From Lysinibacillus fusiformis (GTDB taxonomy: Bacteria; Bacillota; Bacilli; Bacillales_A; Planococcaceae), in the NCBI RefSeq assembly GCF_016925635.1, contig NZ_CP070490.1, positions 868,001 to 932,000 on the forward strand: a DNA stretch of 64,000 bases, in the 5' to 3' direction. Under the pieces are notes generated by a model. That model did no database searches. It was not told the DNA's origin and worked only from the letters and a program-made list of their open reading frames with translations. The translations under genes and the position numbers were made by a program. Positions 40,771 through 48,815 of the stretch are shown here, piece by piece. Every line of letters begins with the position of its first letter. Position 1 is the stretch's first letter.

Positions 40771-40800
40771 AAGAGGTGGCAGTATCTACTGCCACCTCTC
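40771..40800. terminator. Right flanking hairpin of element B, terminator of the RNase H-like gene
   Basis: Perfect 10-bp stem GAGGTGGCAG/CTGCCACCTC; four bases beyond the stop of the minus-strand gene. Confidence 0.88.
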
Positions 40801-40804
40801 ATTA

Positions 40805-41467
40805 TTAATCTTTTACAATCTCGCTCAAGCCTGTAATATCTATGCCATTTAATGCTTGTGTAGCAAGGCGGTCCGCTTCTGAATTATCCTTACGTGAAAC
40901 AAGCTGGTATTCTGCTTGGATGTGAAGCTGCTCTAATTTTGCAACAATTTTATCTGCCCAGCTTGCTAATTCCTTTTCCAATGCAGGCCATTCTCCATTT
41001 AGCTGATTGATGACCACCTGTGAATCTCCTATAATACGAACAGGTAAATGATGGACATTTAACAGTTCAAGCTCTACTAAGCCTAAATAAAGCGCTGCAT
41101 ACTCTGCCTCGTTATTTGATTTCAATTCAGACGAAAACGCATTTCTTCTTAAACGTAAAGGTTTACCATTTTGTTCATAATAAATAGCGCAGCCTAATCC
41201 TGCTTGCCTTGTCCCACGATCAAAACCTCCATCAAAATAGACCGTAATATTATGTGGCTCTGTATCAATTTCCTTTAAATATGCTTTTAGCTCTTTAAGT
41301 GACCAATTTGTATCTTGTCGATCAACGCAATGTAGCGATTTTACCCTTCCCGTTCTTTCCATATCCTCTGCAAGTAATAGTGCTTGAGCTGCAGGCATTT
41401 CAGCTGAACGTAAAACCGTTGTTGCTCCTTTTGGTGTTTTATAGGTCCATTCAATGATGACATGCAT
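40805..41467 (-). CDS. RNase HI-like protein (reverse-transcriptase-like family)
   Basis: 220 residues from ATG eight bases after GGAGG; other in-frame starts lie closer to that site. The C-terminal RNase H fold keeps all acidic residues: VYFDGGF, NNEAEYAAL, IIGDSQVV and SEADRLA. The N-terminal 75 residues are a separate small domain. It probably cleaves RNA in RNA-DNA hybrids. Element B has inserted at its terminator. Confidence 0.87.
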   Translation of the reverse strand: MHVIIEWTYKTPKGATTVLRSAEMPAAQALLLAEDMERTGRVKSLHCVDRQDTNWSLKELKAYLKEIDTEPHNITVYFDGGFDRGTRQAGLGCAIYYEQNGKPLRLRRNAFSSELKSNNEAEYAALYLGLVELELLNVHHLPVRIIGDSQVVINQLNGEWPALEKELASWADKIVAKLEQLHIQAEYQLVSRKDNSEADRLATQALNGIDITGLSEIVKD

Positions 41468-41507
41468 AATCATAACCTCCAATACTCTCTAATTGGTACA
41501 TAAAGTA

Positions 41508-41542
41508 AAAACGTGTACCGACCAATAGCGGATACACGTTTT
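41508..41542 (-). terminator. Terminator after yheA
   Basis: 10-bp stem AAAACGTGTA/TACACGTTTT closing a CCG/CGG inner stem; lies downstream of yheBA on the minus strand. Confidence 0.75.
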
Positions 41543-41597
41543 CCTCTTACTTGTTATATGTGCAATTCCTAGAAAAATTATTCCTTTTATATTGCAA

Positions 41598-41945
41598 TCA
41601 TTGAATTCCTTCATATAAACCTTGGATAGGTTTTATTAAAATACGATTTACTTCTTCAATTACTTTACTAAGCTTCATTTCCGCTTCAAGCATCGTTGAA
41701 ATTTTTTCATTTTGCTGTGCAAGCTGTGCCGCTTTTTGTGCATAGACAAGCTCATCTTCCAAAATATCCTCACCAGCTAATTGCTTTTTCTGTAACTCGA
41801 TTTGGATTTTACGGAAGTTTTTAAAGACATTTAATGCCTCTTCATCATGTTTAACAACTTCAACAGCAGCTTTTAATGCTTCAAATTCTGGAATCTTACG
41901 GAAAGTTGCCTCTAGCGCATTAATGTCATTATAAATATTAATCAT
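41598..41945 (-). CDS. yheA: YlbF/YmcA-family protein YheA
   Basis: 115 residues, all helical, with the family core ALKAAVEVVKHDEEALNVFKNFRKIQ and long coiled segments. Relatives YlbF and YmcA act with YaaT in RNA processing and biofilm/competence control; YheA itself has no proven role. Fifteen bases after yheB, so the same operon. Confidence 0.9.
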   Translation of the reverse strand: MINIYNDINALEATFRKIPEFEALKAAVEVVKHDEEALNVFKNFRKIQIELQKKQLAGEDILEDELVYAQKAAQLAQQNEKISTMLEAEMKLSKVIEEVNRILIKPIQGLYEGIQ

Positions 41946-41960
41946 TCATACAATCTCCTT

Positions 41961-43103
41961 TTAAATAAAGTAAACTATCAAGCCTTGCACAATCCCAATT
42001 AATCCACCAAGCACCGCACCTAATACGGTAATCATTTTAAACTCACGTTTTGAAATACCTAATACAAGCTCCTCTAATTTCTCTACTGGGAATGAGTCCA
42101 CCTGCTCTCGAACGACCTCTTGTAAATTTAAACGTTTTAGTACATCCTCAAGTTTTTCCTCTGCCTTCACAAAAGCTTTTTCTATCACTTGTGGGATCAC
42201 GGTATACTTCGCCCACTCATTTCCTTCAGGCCAATAATAAGAAATCGGCTGATTTAAACGTTCTGAGATGGCTAATTGCTCTTTCACGTACACTTGTAAT
42301 TTCGATAAAATGGGTTCAAATTGAACATCTTGCAAAAAGTCCATAGCTGGTCGATCTTTGAATTTTTCCCATTCCTGTGTAAATATTTTAGTTAGTAATG
42401 TTGTCGTTCCTGGTGCTTGTAAAAATTTCACAAGCTCACGTTGAACTTTCCCAACAAGTGAGGAGGAATCACCTAAGAACATATTAATCATGCCACCAAG
42501 AGACCCTTTTGATGATAAAAAGTCATCAATCATCGCCTTAATCGTCATTTCGCCTTCAGGGGATAAAAAATAATCCTCGCCTTTTTCTAAAATATGCTGA
42601 ACCGCTACTGGAATTTTAGCATCAATCGTATTTTGAATATCATCAGATAACAGCGTACGAATTGATTTTGTTGATAGTGTATTCTTTACTGACGAAAATT
42701 GTCCCTCAACAATCGCTTCAACCTTCTGCTCAATGGTAGCAGGCATATGTGAAAATCCCGCTAAGTTTAGCCAATCCTGAATTGTTTTGTCGTTTGTAAA
42801 GATTGTTTCTTCAACTTTTGTTTGCACAAAGTGTTCTACTTTGTCCTGAATATCCTTTGAGAAAAATTTCTTTTTAAATGTTTCAGGAGTTAGCAAATAA
42901 TTTACTACTGTAAGACCAAGCTGTTTCGCTAATTCATCACGTCGTTTCGGGATAAGACCTGGTGTAAATGGGAGACGCCAGTTTTTAATGTATATTGCAT
43001 TATGTGGACGAAAAAGCATTTTAATGGCTAAGTGATTTGTTACGCCCCCAATTGCAGCTCCAATTATAGCCATAAAAAGTAATGTCACTATAAAATTATC
43101 CAT
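41961..43103 (-). CDS. yheB: DUF445 membrane-anchored protein YheB
   Basis: 380 residues. One helix at each end (about 4-24 and 356-378) brackets a long helical body, with the family motif GGVTNHLAIKMLFRPHNAIYI and GLIPKRRDELAKQLG near the start. DUF445 proteins have no defined biochemical role. Operon with yheA as in B. subtilis. Confidence 0.9.
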   Translation of the reverse strand: MDNFIVTLLFMAIIGAAIGGVTNHLAIKMLFRPHNAIYIKNWRLPFTPGLIPKRRDELAKQLGLTVVNYLLTPETFKKKFFSKDIQDKVEHFVQTKVEETIFTNDKTIQDWLNLAGFSHMPATIEQKVEAIVEGQFSSVKNTLSTKSIRTLLSDDIQNTIDAKIPVAVQHILEKGEDYFLSPEGEMTIKAMIDDFLSSKGSLGGMINMFLGDSSSLVGKVQRELVKFLQAPGTTTLLTKIFTQEWEKFKDRPAMDFLQDVQFEPILSKLQVYVKEQLAISERLNQPISYYWPEGNEWAKYTVIPQVIEKAFVKAEEKLEDVLKRLNLQEVVREQVDSFPVEKLEELVLGISKREFKMITVLGAVLGGLIGIVQGLIVYFI

Positions 43104-43222
43104 TAGTATCCTCTCATTTCAATTGTATTCACAATTGGCGTATTTTGTCGCCTTCTGCACTCATTATAGCAGAGCAAGGATTTTCAACGAAAGAAATACC
43201 CCTTTAGAATTTCAATCACACC

Positions 43223-43250
43223 CTATTCACTTCTATCGAGAAGTGAATAG
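43223..43250. promoter_or_regulatory. Perfect 12-bp inverted repeat between yheB and yheE
   Basis: CTATTCACTTCT and AGAAGTGAATAG around ATCG, without T-runs. It lies between divergent genes, so it is more likely an operator or cruciform than a terminator. Confidence 0.5.
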
Positions 43251-43312
43251 TTGCAAAATTATCGTTCTACTTAAATAATATGAACTACATACTATAGAAA
43301 CGAGGTTTGATG

Positions 43313-43516
43313 ATGATTCAGCATTTTAGTTTTAAACCACTATTTGAAAACACTCAACTACCAGGGTGGGCCATTTCATTTTTTTATCAACGAGAACGAT
43401 ACCAAGCGGAATATTTAAAGGATGGTACGATTCAGTGGATAGGAGCCATTCCATCAGACGAAGAGGATGTTAAAAAAATGATACATGAGCTTATGCTTTT
43501 CCATGTATACGATTAA
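43313..43516 (+). CDS. yheE: YheE-family small protein (DUF5342)
   Basis: 67 residues; the ATG seven bases after ACGAGG is preferred over one three bases earlier. The pattern HFSFKPLFENTQLPGW...YQAEYLKDGTIQWIGAIPS...IHELMLFHVYD is the YheE family. Function unknown. Divergent from yheBA as in B. subtilis. Confidence 0.85.
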   Translation: MIQHFSFKPLFENTQLPGWAISFFYQRERYQAEYLKDGTIQWIGAIPSDEEDVKKMIHELMLFHVYD

Positions 43517-43688
43517 AATTTGTAGTCACTTTTTCGCCCTAATCCCGCACAAAAATACCTATATTTACTATAAATAGCACGTCCTTTAAGCTAATTATGT
43601 TGAATCATGTTGAAATTTGTATATTTTTCTTATACATTTATGATATCAGCTTATATAGTAAATGTTTTTTATGCAGGGGGCCATTTCA

Positions 43689-44105
43689 ATGAGTAAAGTC
43701 ACACTTTCGGATGACTTAAATAGCTATAATTCAAAAGCGTTAATTCGTGTAAAAGTAAAAGAGTTGTTTTCAGAATTTTCCGCTAAAATATTCGAACTAG
43801 CGGATGAGGCGGGGGCTGTTAATAGTAAAAAATTCGAGGAACTTTCTGGCTATAAAAGCGACTTTTACAATGAGTATTGCAGTCAATTAAAGGGCTTGTT
43901 TGATTCTTCTGCTAGCTCCTTCGGCAAGAAATCAATCAAAACGTTCTATTTGGCGTACAACAATAAGAACTATGTTCTAACACAGCAAGGTATTACAGAA
44001 AAAGCACCTGTCTCTATCGCACCGTTTACAGGTGATATACCTTTAAAGGAAACCGTTCATGATGTTGAGAAAGCGTGCTTAAAATTACGCTTCCAACAAG
44101 AATAG
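43689..44105 (+). CDS. Hypothetical protein of 138 residues
   Basis: ATG eight bases after AGGGGG; an upstream in-frame ATG lacks a ribosome site. The product starts MSKVTLSDDLNSYNSKALIR, with a helical first half and a short strand region (KTFYLAYNNKNYVLTQQGI). I do not recognise it. Monocistronic, with a strong terminator. Confidence 0.68.
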   Translation: MSKVTLSDDLNSYNSKALIRVKVKELFSEFSAKIFELADEAGAVNSKKFEELSGYKSDFYNEYCSQLKGLFDSSASSFGKKSIKTFYLAYNNKNYVLTQQGITEKAPVSIAPFTGDIPLKETVHDVEKACLKLRFQQE

Positions 44106-44125
44106 TAGTGATGGTAAACGTTTAG

Positions 44126-44164
44126 AAAGGGGGAGTCTCAAATGAATATTGAGACTCCCCCTTT
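44126..44164 (+). terminator. Terminator after the hypothetical gene
   Basis: Perfect 16-bp GC-rich stem (44126-44141 with 44149-44164), 7-nt loop. Confidence 0.85.
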
Positions 44165-44505
44165 AGCTATAAAAAATAATTCATTTAAAAAAATCCGCAA
44201 GCTAAAGCACTCTTGAGATTTTTGACGTGTCGTATTATATGAGATGCAAAATGCTTCTTTCCCTAAACAAACTATCTTTGCTCTTTTTAAAGTTAGCATA
44301 TAGCAATAGTAAATACAATCTTTTGATATTTGAATCTAGCTACTTTTTTTCAAAAAGGTACGTGAAAAACAAGCGAAAAAGTTGTTGTCAATATTTGTGT
44401 TTTTCTTTTAAATAACTTATTATTGAAACATCCAACAATTTTTTAAATCATAGGAGGTGTACACTTTGTTTACTTCCCTCATTTGGGCGGGAACAAAGGA
44501 ATTAT
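44165..44505 (+). promoter_or_regulatory. Promoter and leader region of the CNNM transporter gene
   Basis: AT-rich 340 bp without a standard gene. A plausible promoter is TTGTCA (44385-44390), 17-bp spacer, TTAAAT (44408-44413). From about 44420 the leader carries a perfect ribosome site AGGAGGTG (44452-44459) serving a short overlapping frame. The first 200 bp show nothing I can identify. Confidence 0.45.
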
Positions 44506-44537
44506 TTGGACGGAGACATATTGGAGATAACCATTAG
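44466..44537 (+). CDS. Candidate 23-residue leader peptide overlapping the CNNM start
   Basis: TTG eight bases after AGGAGG, reading MFTSLIWAGTKELFGRRHIG and three more residues before TAG. It runs through the next gene's ribosome site and start codon in another frame, ending 32 bases inside that gene. Its ribosome site is much stronger than that of the transporter, suggesting translational coupling or attenuation. Confidence 0.4.
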   Translation: MFTSLIWAGTKELFGRRHIGDNH

Positions 44538-45858
44538 GTTGGCGGCATTCGCCCTACTAATTATAATGACAGGATTTTTCGTTGCAACAGAATTTGCAAT
44601 TGTTAAAGTGAGAACTACCCGCATTGATCAATTGCTCGCAGAAGGGCATAAGAAAGCGAAAAATGCAAAACGTGTTGTTTCAGATTTAGATGAGTACTTA
44701 TCTGCATGTCAGCTAGGTATTACCATCACTGCACTTGGTTTAGGTTGGTTAGGTGAACCTACATTTGAAATCATTTTGCACCCAGTGTTTGAATTTCTAA
44801 ATTTGAATGGTAGTATAACATCTATCCTTTCATTTATACTTGCATTCTCAATCGTTACGTTTATGCATGTTGTTATTGGGGAATTGGCGCCAAAAACATT
44901 AGCCATCCAAAAAGCAGAATTTGTCACATTAAACTTTTCTGGCGCATTAATTTTATTCCACAATATTACGTATCCGATCATTAAGTTATTAAACGGATCT
45001 GCTCGCGGTTTAACAGGTCTTTTTGGCTTAAAAATGATGTCAGAATCAGAAGTGGCTCATACAGAAGAAGAGTTGCGTATGATTTTATCGGATAGTTTAA
45101 AAGGTGGGGAAATTAATAACTCAGAATATGAATATGTTAACAGTATTTTCGAGTTCTCAGATCGTCTTGCAAAAGAAATTATGGTTCCTCGAACTGAAAT
45201 CGTCGGCATTGAAAAAGAGCTTACGATTAAAGAAGTTTTTGATTTAATGGGTGTTGAGCAATATACTCGTTATCCAATTCTGGATGGAGATAAAGATCAT
45301 ATTATCGGCTTAGTCAACATGAAGCATTTATTAACCGCTTACATTAAAGATTCCAAAAATGGTGATAAGCCAGTCATTGATTATATGCAACCTATTATTC
45401 GAGTGATGGAAACGACGCAAATTAACGATTTATTACTAAAAATTCAACGTGAACGTATTCATATGGCCATTTTAATGGATGAATATGGCGGAACATCTGG
45501 TTTAGTGACGATTGAAGACATTATTGAGGAGATTGTCGGCGATATTCAAGATGAATTTGATGAAGACGAAATCCCGGAAGTACAAGAAATTGCAGAAAAT
45601 CATTTTATTTTAGATGCTAAGATGCTTCTTGAAAATGTGAATGATATGCTAGGTACTGACATAGAAGATGATGATATTGATACTATCGGTGGTTGGTTCA
45701 TGACGAAGCGTTTTGATGCGGTCGAAGGAGACAGTATTCAAGAGCAAGGTTTTGAATTTATCGCAAAAGAATTAGATGGTCACCATATTTTATACTTAGA
45801 AGTTCTGAAATTACCTTACAGTGATTTATCAAATGAATATGACGCAGTCATTGATTAA
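44506..45858 (+). CDS. CNNM/CorC-type transporter (DUF21, CBS pair, CorC_HlyC domain)
   Basis: 450 residues from TTG five bases after AAAGGA. DUF21 with about four helices (1-170; FFVATEFAIVKVR, CQLGITITALGLGWLGEP, GELAPKTLAIQ), a CBS pair (about 215-340, IMVPRTEIVGIE, DEYGGTSGLVTIEDIIEEIVGDIQDE), and a C-terminal CorC_HlyC transporter-associated domain. Family members export Mg2+ or support metal homeostasis; older annotations say hemolysin. A CDF transporter follows after a terminator. Confidence 0.92.
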   Translation: MDGDILEITIRLAAFALLIIMTGFFVATEFAIVKVRTTRIDQLLAEGHKKAKNAKRVVSDLDEYLSACQLGITITALGLGWLGEPTFEIILHPVFEFLNLNGSITSILSFILAFSIVTFMHVVIGELAPKTLAIQKAEFVTLNFSGALILFHNITYPIIKLLNGSARGLTGLFGLKMMSESEVAHTEEELRMILSDSLKGGEINNSEYEYVNSIFEFSDRLAKEIMVPRTEIVGIEKELTIKEVFDLMGVEQYTRYPILDGDKDHIIGLVNMKHLLTAYIKDSKNGDKPVIDYMQPIIRVMETTQINDLLLKIQRERIHMAILMDEYGGTSGLVTIEDIIEEIVGDIQDEFDEDEIPEVQEIAENHFILDAKMLLENVNDMLGTDIEDDDIDTIGGWFMTKRFDAVEGDSIQEQGFEFIAKELDGHHILYLEVLKLPYSDLSNEYDAVID

Positions 45859-45973
45859 AATTGAATTGTCTGGTCGTGGTACTTTAAAAAGCACGCTTGT
45901 ATAATTCAAGCTATAAATATGGTCTTTCCTTCACACCTTATATAGGTGGGAGCAACTACCGTAATAAATAGAT

Positions 45974-46007
45974 GAAAACGACTCCCTTTTAAAAGGGGGT
46001 CGTTTTC
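45974..46007 (+). terminator. Terminator between CNNM and CDF genes
   Basis: 17-bp stem with one mismatch (45974-45990 with 45991-46007), essentially loopless, short T-run. It lies 20 bp before the CDF ribosome site and could act as an attenuator for it. Confidence 0.75.
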
Positions 46008-46040
46008 TAATGTCCGAAAGTTTTGCGAGGAGGAAACAAA

Positions 46041-46943
46041 ATGGAGCTCTATACAAATTTACGTCAAGGGGAAAAAGGTGCATGGCTATCCATTGGTACA
46101 TATCTAATCCTCAGCTCTGCCAAGCTTACAATAGGCTACATTGGTACATCTGAGGCGTTGAAAGCAGATGGTTTAAACAACACCACTGATATCATTGCAT
46201 CCATCGCCGTATTGATTGGATTACGTATTGCCCAAAGACCACCTGATTCCAACCACCAATACGGACATTTACGTGCTGAGACTGTTGCTTCTTTAGTAGC
46301 ATCGTTCATTATGCTCGTTGTTGGTCTTCAAGTATTAGTTAGTTCTTTAAAAAGCTTATGGGCACCTACTGGTACAACACCTTCTCTGTTAACTGCATAT
46401 GTAGCAATCGGTAGTGCCGCTGTCATGTATGTGGTTTATCGTTATAATTTAGCACTGTCTAAAAAAATTAAAAGTGCCGCTGTTAAAGCAGCCGCCTTTG
46501 ACAATCGCTCTGATGCACTTGTCAGTATCGGTACAGCTATTGGAATTTTTGGAGCCATTTTCGGCTTCCCAATCATTGATTCACTTACAGCTCTCATTGT
46601 TGCCTTTTTAATTATTAAAACAGCAGTAGAAATCTTTTGGGAAGCTGTTCAAAGCCTTACAGATGCATTTGATATTGATGAAGTTGAAACATTATCGTTC
46701 TTAATCCAGAACGTAGACGGAGTGATGGAGCTTTTAGACTTTAAAGGACGTGCACATGGCAATATGTATTTCATCGACGTTACTGTCACAGTGGATCCTT
46801 ATTTAAATGTCTTTGAAAGTCATCGCATTACAGAAGAAATTGAGCATACCATTATGCGTGAAAATCGCTTTTGTCAGGTTCTCGTGCATATTGAGCCACA
46901 TATAATCCCTCCACAAAACGACGATAAGTCTCCTACCAATTGA
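46041..46943 (+). CDS. Cation diffusion facilitator (CDF) family metal exporter
   Basis: 300 residues from the ATG seven bases after AGGAGG. Six membrane helices (about 10-205) include the metal-site motifs SEALKADGLNNTTDI and AAFDNRSDALVS (the D.. .D/H..D pattern), and a cytosolic C-terminal domain of about 90 residues. The substrate could be Mn, Fe, Zn or Co; the N-containing first site is typical of Mn-type members, but this is not decisive. Its stop codon lies in the following terminator. Confidence 0.9.
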   Translation: MELYTNLRQGEKGAWLSIGTYLILSSAKLTIGYIGTSEALKADGLNNTTDIIASIAVLIGLRIAQRPPDSNHQYGHLRAETVASLVASFIMLVVGLQVLVSSLKSLWAPTGTTPSLLTAYVAIGSAAVMYVVYRYNLALSKKIKSAAVKAAAFDNRSDALVSIGTAIGIFGAIFGFPIIDSLTALIVAFLIIKTAVEIFWEAVQSLTDAFDIDEVETLSFLIQNVDGVMELLDFKGRAHGNMYFIDVTVTVDPYLNVFESHRITEEIEHTIMRENRFCQVLVHIEPHIIPPQNDDKSPTN

Positions 46944-46960
46944 TTGGTAAGAGACTTATT
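46924..46960. terminator. Terminator overlapping the CDF stop codon
   Basis: ATAAGTCTC-CTACCAAT pairs with ATTGGTAAGAGACTTAT (one bulge), followed by TTTTATTT; convergent with the next gene. Confidence 0.82.
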
Positions 46961-46961
46961 T

Positions 46962-47699
46962 TTATTTAATAGCTATATAAATATCTACTTGTGATTCGTG
47001 TGGGTTAGCGCATCGTTCATCATAAAGTTCAAAGTCGCCTGTGTATGTTCGTTCAACTTTAGAATTTGCAAACCACGCCCAAATTTCTTGCCAAGTTTGA
47101 ATGACAACGTCTGGCATTGTTCCTTTATCAGATGTAAAAACTAAATACTTAGCCGCTGGAATCATTTTCACTACTAAATCAGCTGGAATGTTATCATTAT
47201 TTACCTCTACACCAAGTGTAATGTTGTAATTACCATTCACATCCGTTTCATAGTCCGAATACAAACCATAGACATTACCATTTTTTCGCTCTGCTATTTT
47301 GCCCGCAATATTTTGCTGATAAAAGTGATCCCATAATTGCGGAATTTTAGCTTGTTCTGTTATTTCATTTGCATTACTTGTTTGAGTTGAAATGCCTACG
47401 ATATTAAATGCGTTCAATTCAACCACTTTTGGTTCTTTCCACTCATTTTTTCTCCATCGCTTTAAACTTGGCAAAAAGGAAGTCAGCATATTACGTGCCT
47501 CGTTTTCAGACATACCATCTTCCTTAAGATGTGGTACACAATTTTCAATCATTTCTTCCACTGTTAAATGAGGTTGTTTAAACTCGCCTCCCTCATAACA
47601 ATATGTACAATAATCCTGACTTTTGTTCCCTTCCTTTTCAGTGCCCAATAACGCCTCGTCTACTAAAGGCATACCACAGCTTTGACAATAGCTTTGCAT
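46962..47699 (-). CDS. Zinc-ribbon plus effector-binding (GyrI/AraC-type) domain protein
   Basis: 245 residues from the ATG seven bases after AGGTGG. An N-terminal zinc ribbon (YCQSCGMPL...YCTYCYEGGEF), a helical linker, and a GyrI-like effector-binding domain from about residue 90 (KVVELNAFNIVGISTQT to the end, with YDERCANPHESQVDIYIAIK). Such proteins bind small hydrophobic ligands. It follows the WYL regulator gene in the same direction and may be its target (inference). Confidence 0.8.
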   Translation of the reverse strand: MQSYCQSCGMPLVDEALLGTEKEGNKSQDYCTYCYEGGEFKQPHLTVEEMIENCVPHLKEDGMSENEARNMLTSFLPSLKRWRKNEWKEPKVVELNAFNIVGISTQTSNANEITEQAKIPQLWDHFYQQNIAGKIAERKNGNVYGLYSDYETDVNGNYNITLGVEVNNDNIPADLVVKMIPAAKYLVFTSDKGTMPDVVIQTWQEIWAWFANSKVERTYTGDFELYDERCANPHESQVDIYIAIK

Positions 47700-47764
47700 C
47701 GTCATTCCACCTTTCGCTTTATTTGTCCTTACTATACCAAAGGAAACCTGACAACTGTCTGTCA

Positions 47765-48691
47765 TCAATTGTCTAGATTTTTATATAATTGAACAATTTC
47801 TTGTGCGCGTTTTTGAATAATATCTCTTATATAAAGAGGTTCAATGATTTTAATGCGATGCCCAAAGCTGAGCAAGAAGCCATAAAGCCATTCATCTTCG
47901 GGTATAGCTATATTAATCATAGAATAGTCATGGTCTATATGTTCTGCACCAAAGGATTCCTCCACTAATGTCGTGATGTCTTTATCAAAAAAAATGACTA
48001 AATCGACTACGTTTTGTGGTCGATGCCATTCTTTCCCCCAAGGAAGTTCACTTAAATTCACTTCCTTCCGCTCAAAGGTAGAATCAACTTGTAGTAAGTT
48101 TTTCATTCTCGCAAGCTTAAATAAACGAAAATCCTTTCTTAATGTACAATAGCCATATAAATACCATATCTTACCTTTTTGCACAATTGTATGTGGTTCA
48201 ACTATTCGACTTGTTTGCTCCCCATACGTAGTAGAGTAATGAAAGCTTATACAATGCTTACGCTCTATTGCTTTCTTTAGTGTCGTAATATGCTCTTTAA
48301 AAAGAACGTTTGGGCCCCATGGACTAAGATCGACAAATAAGTGATCCATTGATTGTTTTACATGATCATCAGCAATACTCGTTATTTTCTCAAGCACAGC
48401 TTCAGCGTGGGCATCTTCATAAGTAGTCAAAGCACTTTTAATCGCAATAGAAAGTGACGTCAGCTCGTCCTTCGTCAACACTTGCTTATCAACACGATAG
48501 CCATCGATTAAACTGATGCCACCATTTACACCTTGTTGACTAATAACAGGTACACCTGCACAGCTCAGTGTTTCAATATCTCGATAAATTGTACGAACGG
48601 AAACATTAAACAGCTCTGCTAATTCCTGAGCCTTCACCTTTTTACGGTTGATTAAAATCATCGTCATTGTTAGAAGACGCTCTAATTTCAT
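47765..48691 (-). CDS. HTH and WYL-domain transcriptional regulator (YafY-like)
   Basis: 308 residues from the ATG eight bases after AAAGGAG. The N-terminal helix-turn-helix (RLLTMTMILINRKKVKAQELAELFNVSVRTIYRDIETL) and the WYL domain (IVQKGKIWYLYGYCTLRKDFRLFKLARM) are clear. WYL domains bind nucleotides or small ligands. Lies directly upstream of the zinc-ribbon protein. Confidence 0.9.
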   Translation of the reverse strand: MKLERLLTMTMILINRKKVKAQELAELFNVSVRTIYRDIETLSCAGVPVISQQGVNGGISLIDGYRVDKQVLTKDELTSLSIAIKSALTTYEDAHAEAVLEKITSIADDHVKQSMDHLFVDLSPWGPNVLFKEHITTLKKAIERKHCISFHYSTTYGEQTSRIVEPHTIVQKGKIWYLYGYCTLRKDFRLFKLARMKNLLQVDSTFERKEVNLSELPWGKEWHRPQNVVDLVIFFDKDITTLVEESFGAEHIDHDYSMINIAIPEDEWLYGFLLSFGHRIKIIEPLYIRDIIQKRAQEIVQLYKNLDN

Positions 48692-48759
48692 GGTAAAATC
48701 TCCTTTCATGCTATCCCATTATTCCTATATACACTTCTATTTTAATTAATATCCTATCT

Positions 48760-48815
48760 TTTTAAGTATTTTTTAAGTACTTTTTGAGTATTTTTTAAGA
48801 CAAATGTACTATAAT
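48760..48815 (+). promoter_or_regulatory. Four 11-bp direct repeats next to a -10 box: probable SARP-type operator/promoter
   Basis: TTAAGTA (48762), TTAAGTA (48773), TTGAGTA (48784) and TTAAGAC (48795) recur exactly every 11 bp, inside 11-bp units starting TTTT. The last heptamer ends 8 bp before TATAAT (48810-48815). SARP activators bind heptamer repeats with 11-bp pitch ending 8 bp from the -10. The SARP-type gene starts 430 bp downstream in the same direction. Confidence 0.6.

Larger units (their letters stand above)
40236..40800 (+). mobile_element. Element copy B, terminator-flanked
   Basis: A 505-bp core (40266-40770) lies between 30-bp direct repeats of a hairpin (40236-40265 and 40771-40800, 29 of 30 identical). 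That hairpin is unrelated in sequence to the one around copy A. Core ends, the 100-bp palindrome (40311-40410) and the 134-bp palindrome (40580-40713) match copy A; the AT-rich middle is shorter. It lies upstream of the stalk-domain gene and downstream of the RNase H-like gene, which uses the right hairpin as terminator. Confidence 0.8.

Noticed and set aside
40578-40808. Frames starting MVDWSGASVTPRGFSVTEET in elements A and B
   Set aside because: They read across the 134-bp palindrome and into site-specific flanking DNA; no ribosome site and no common C-terminus.
45890-45975. Purine riboswitch upstream of the CDF gene
   Set aside because: ATATGG and ACCGTAA loop words are present, but they are 35 bases apart and the flanking sequences cannot form the P2 and P3 stems.
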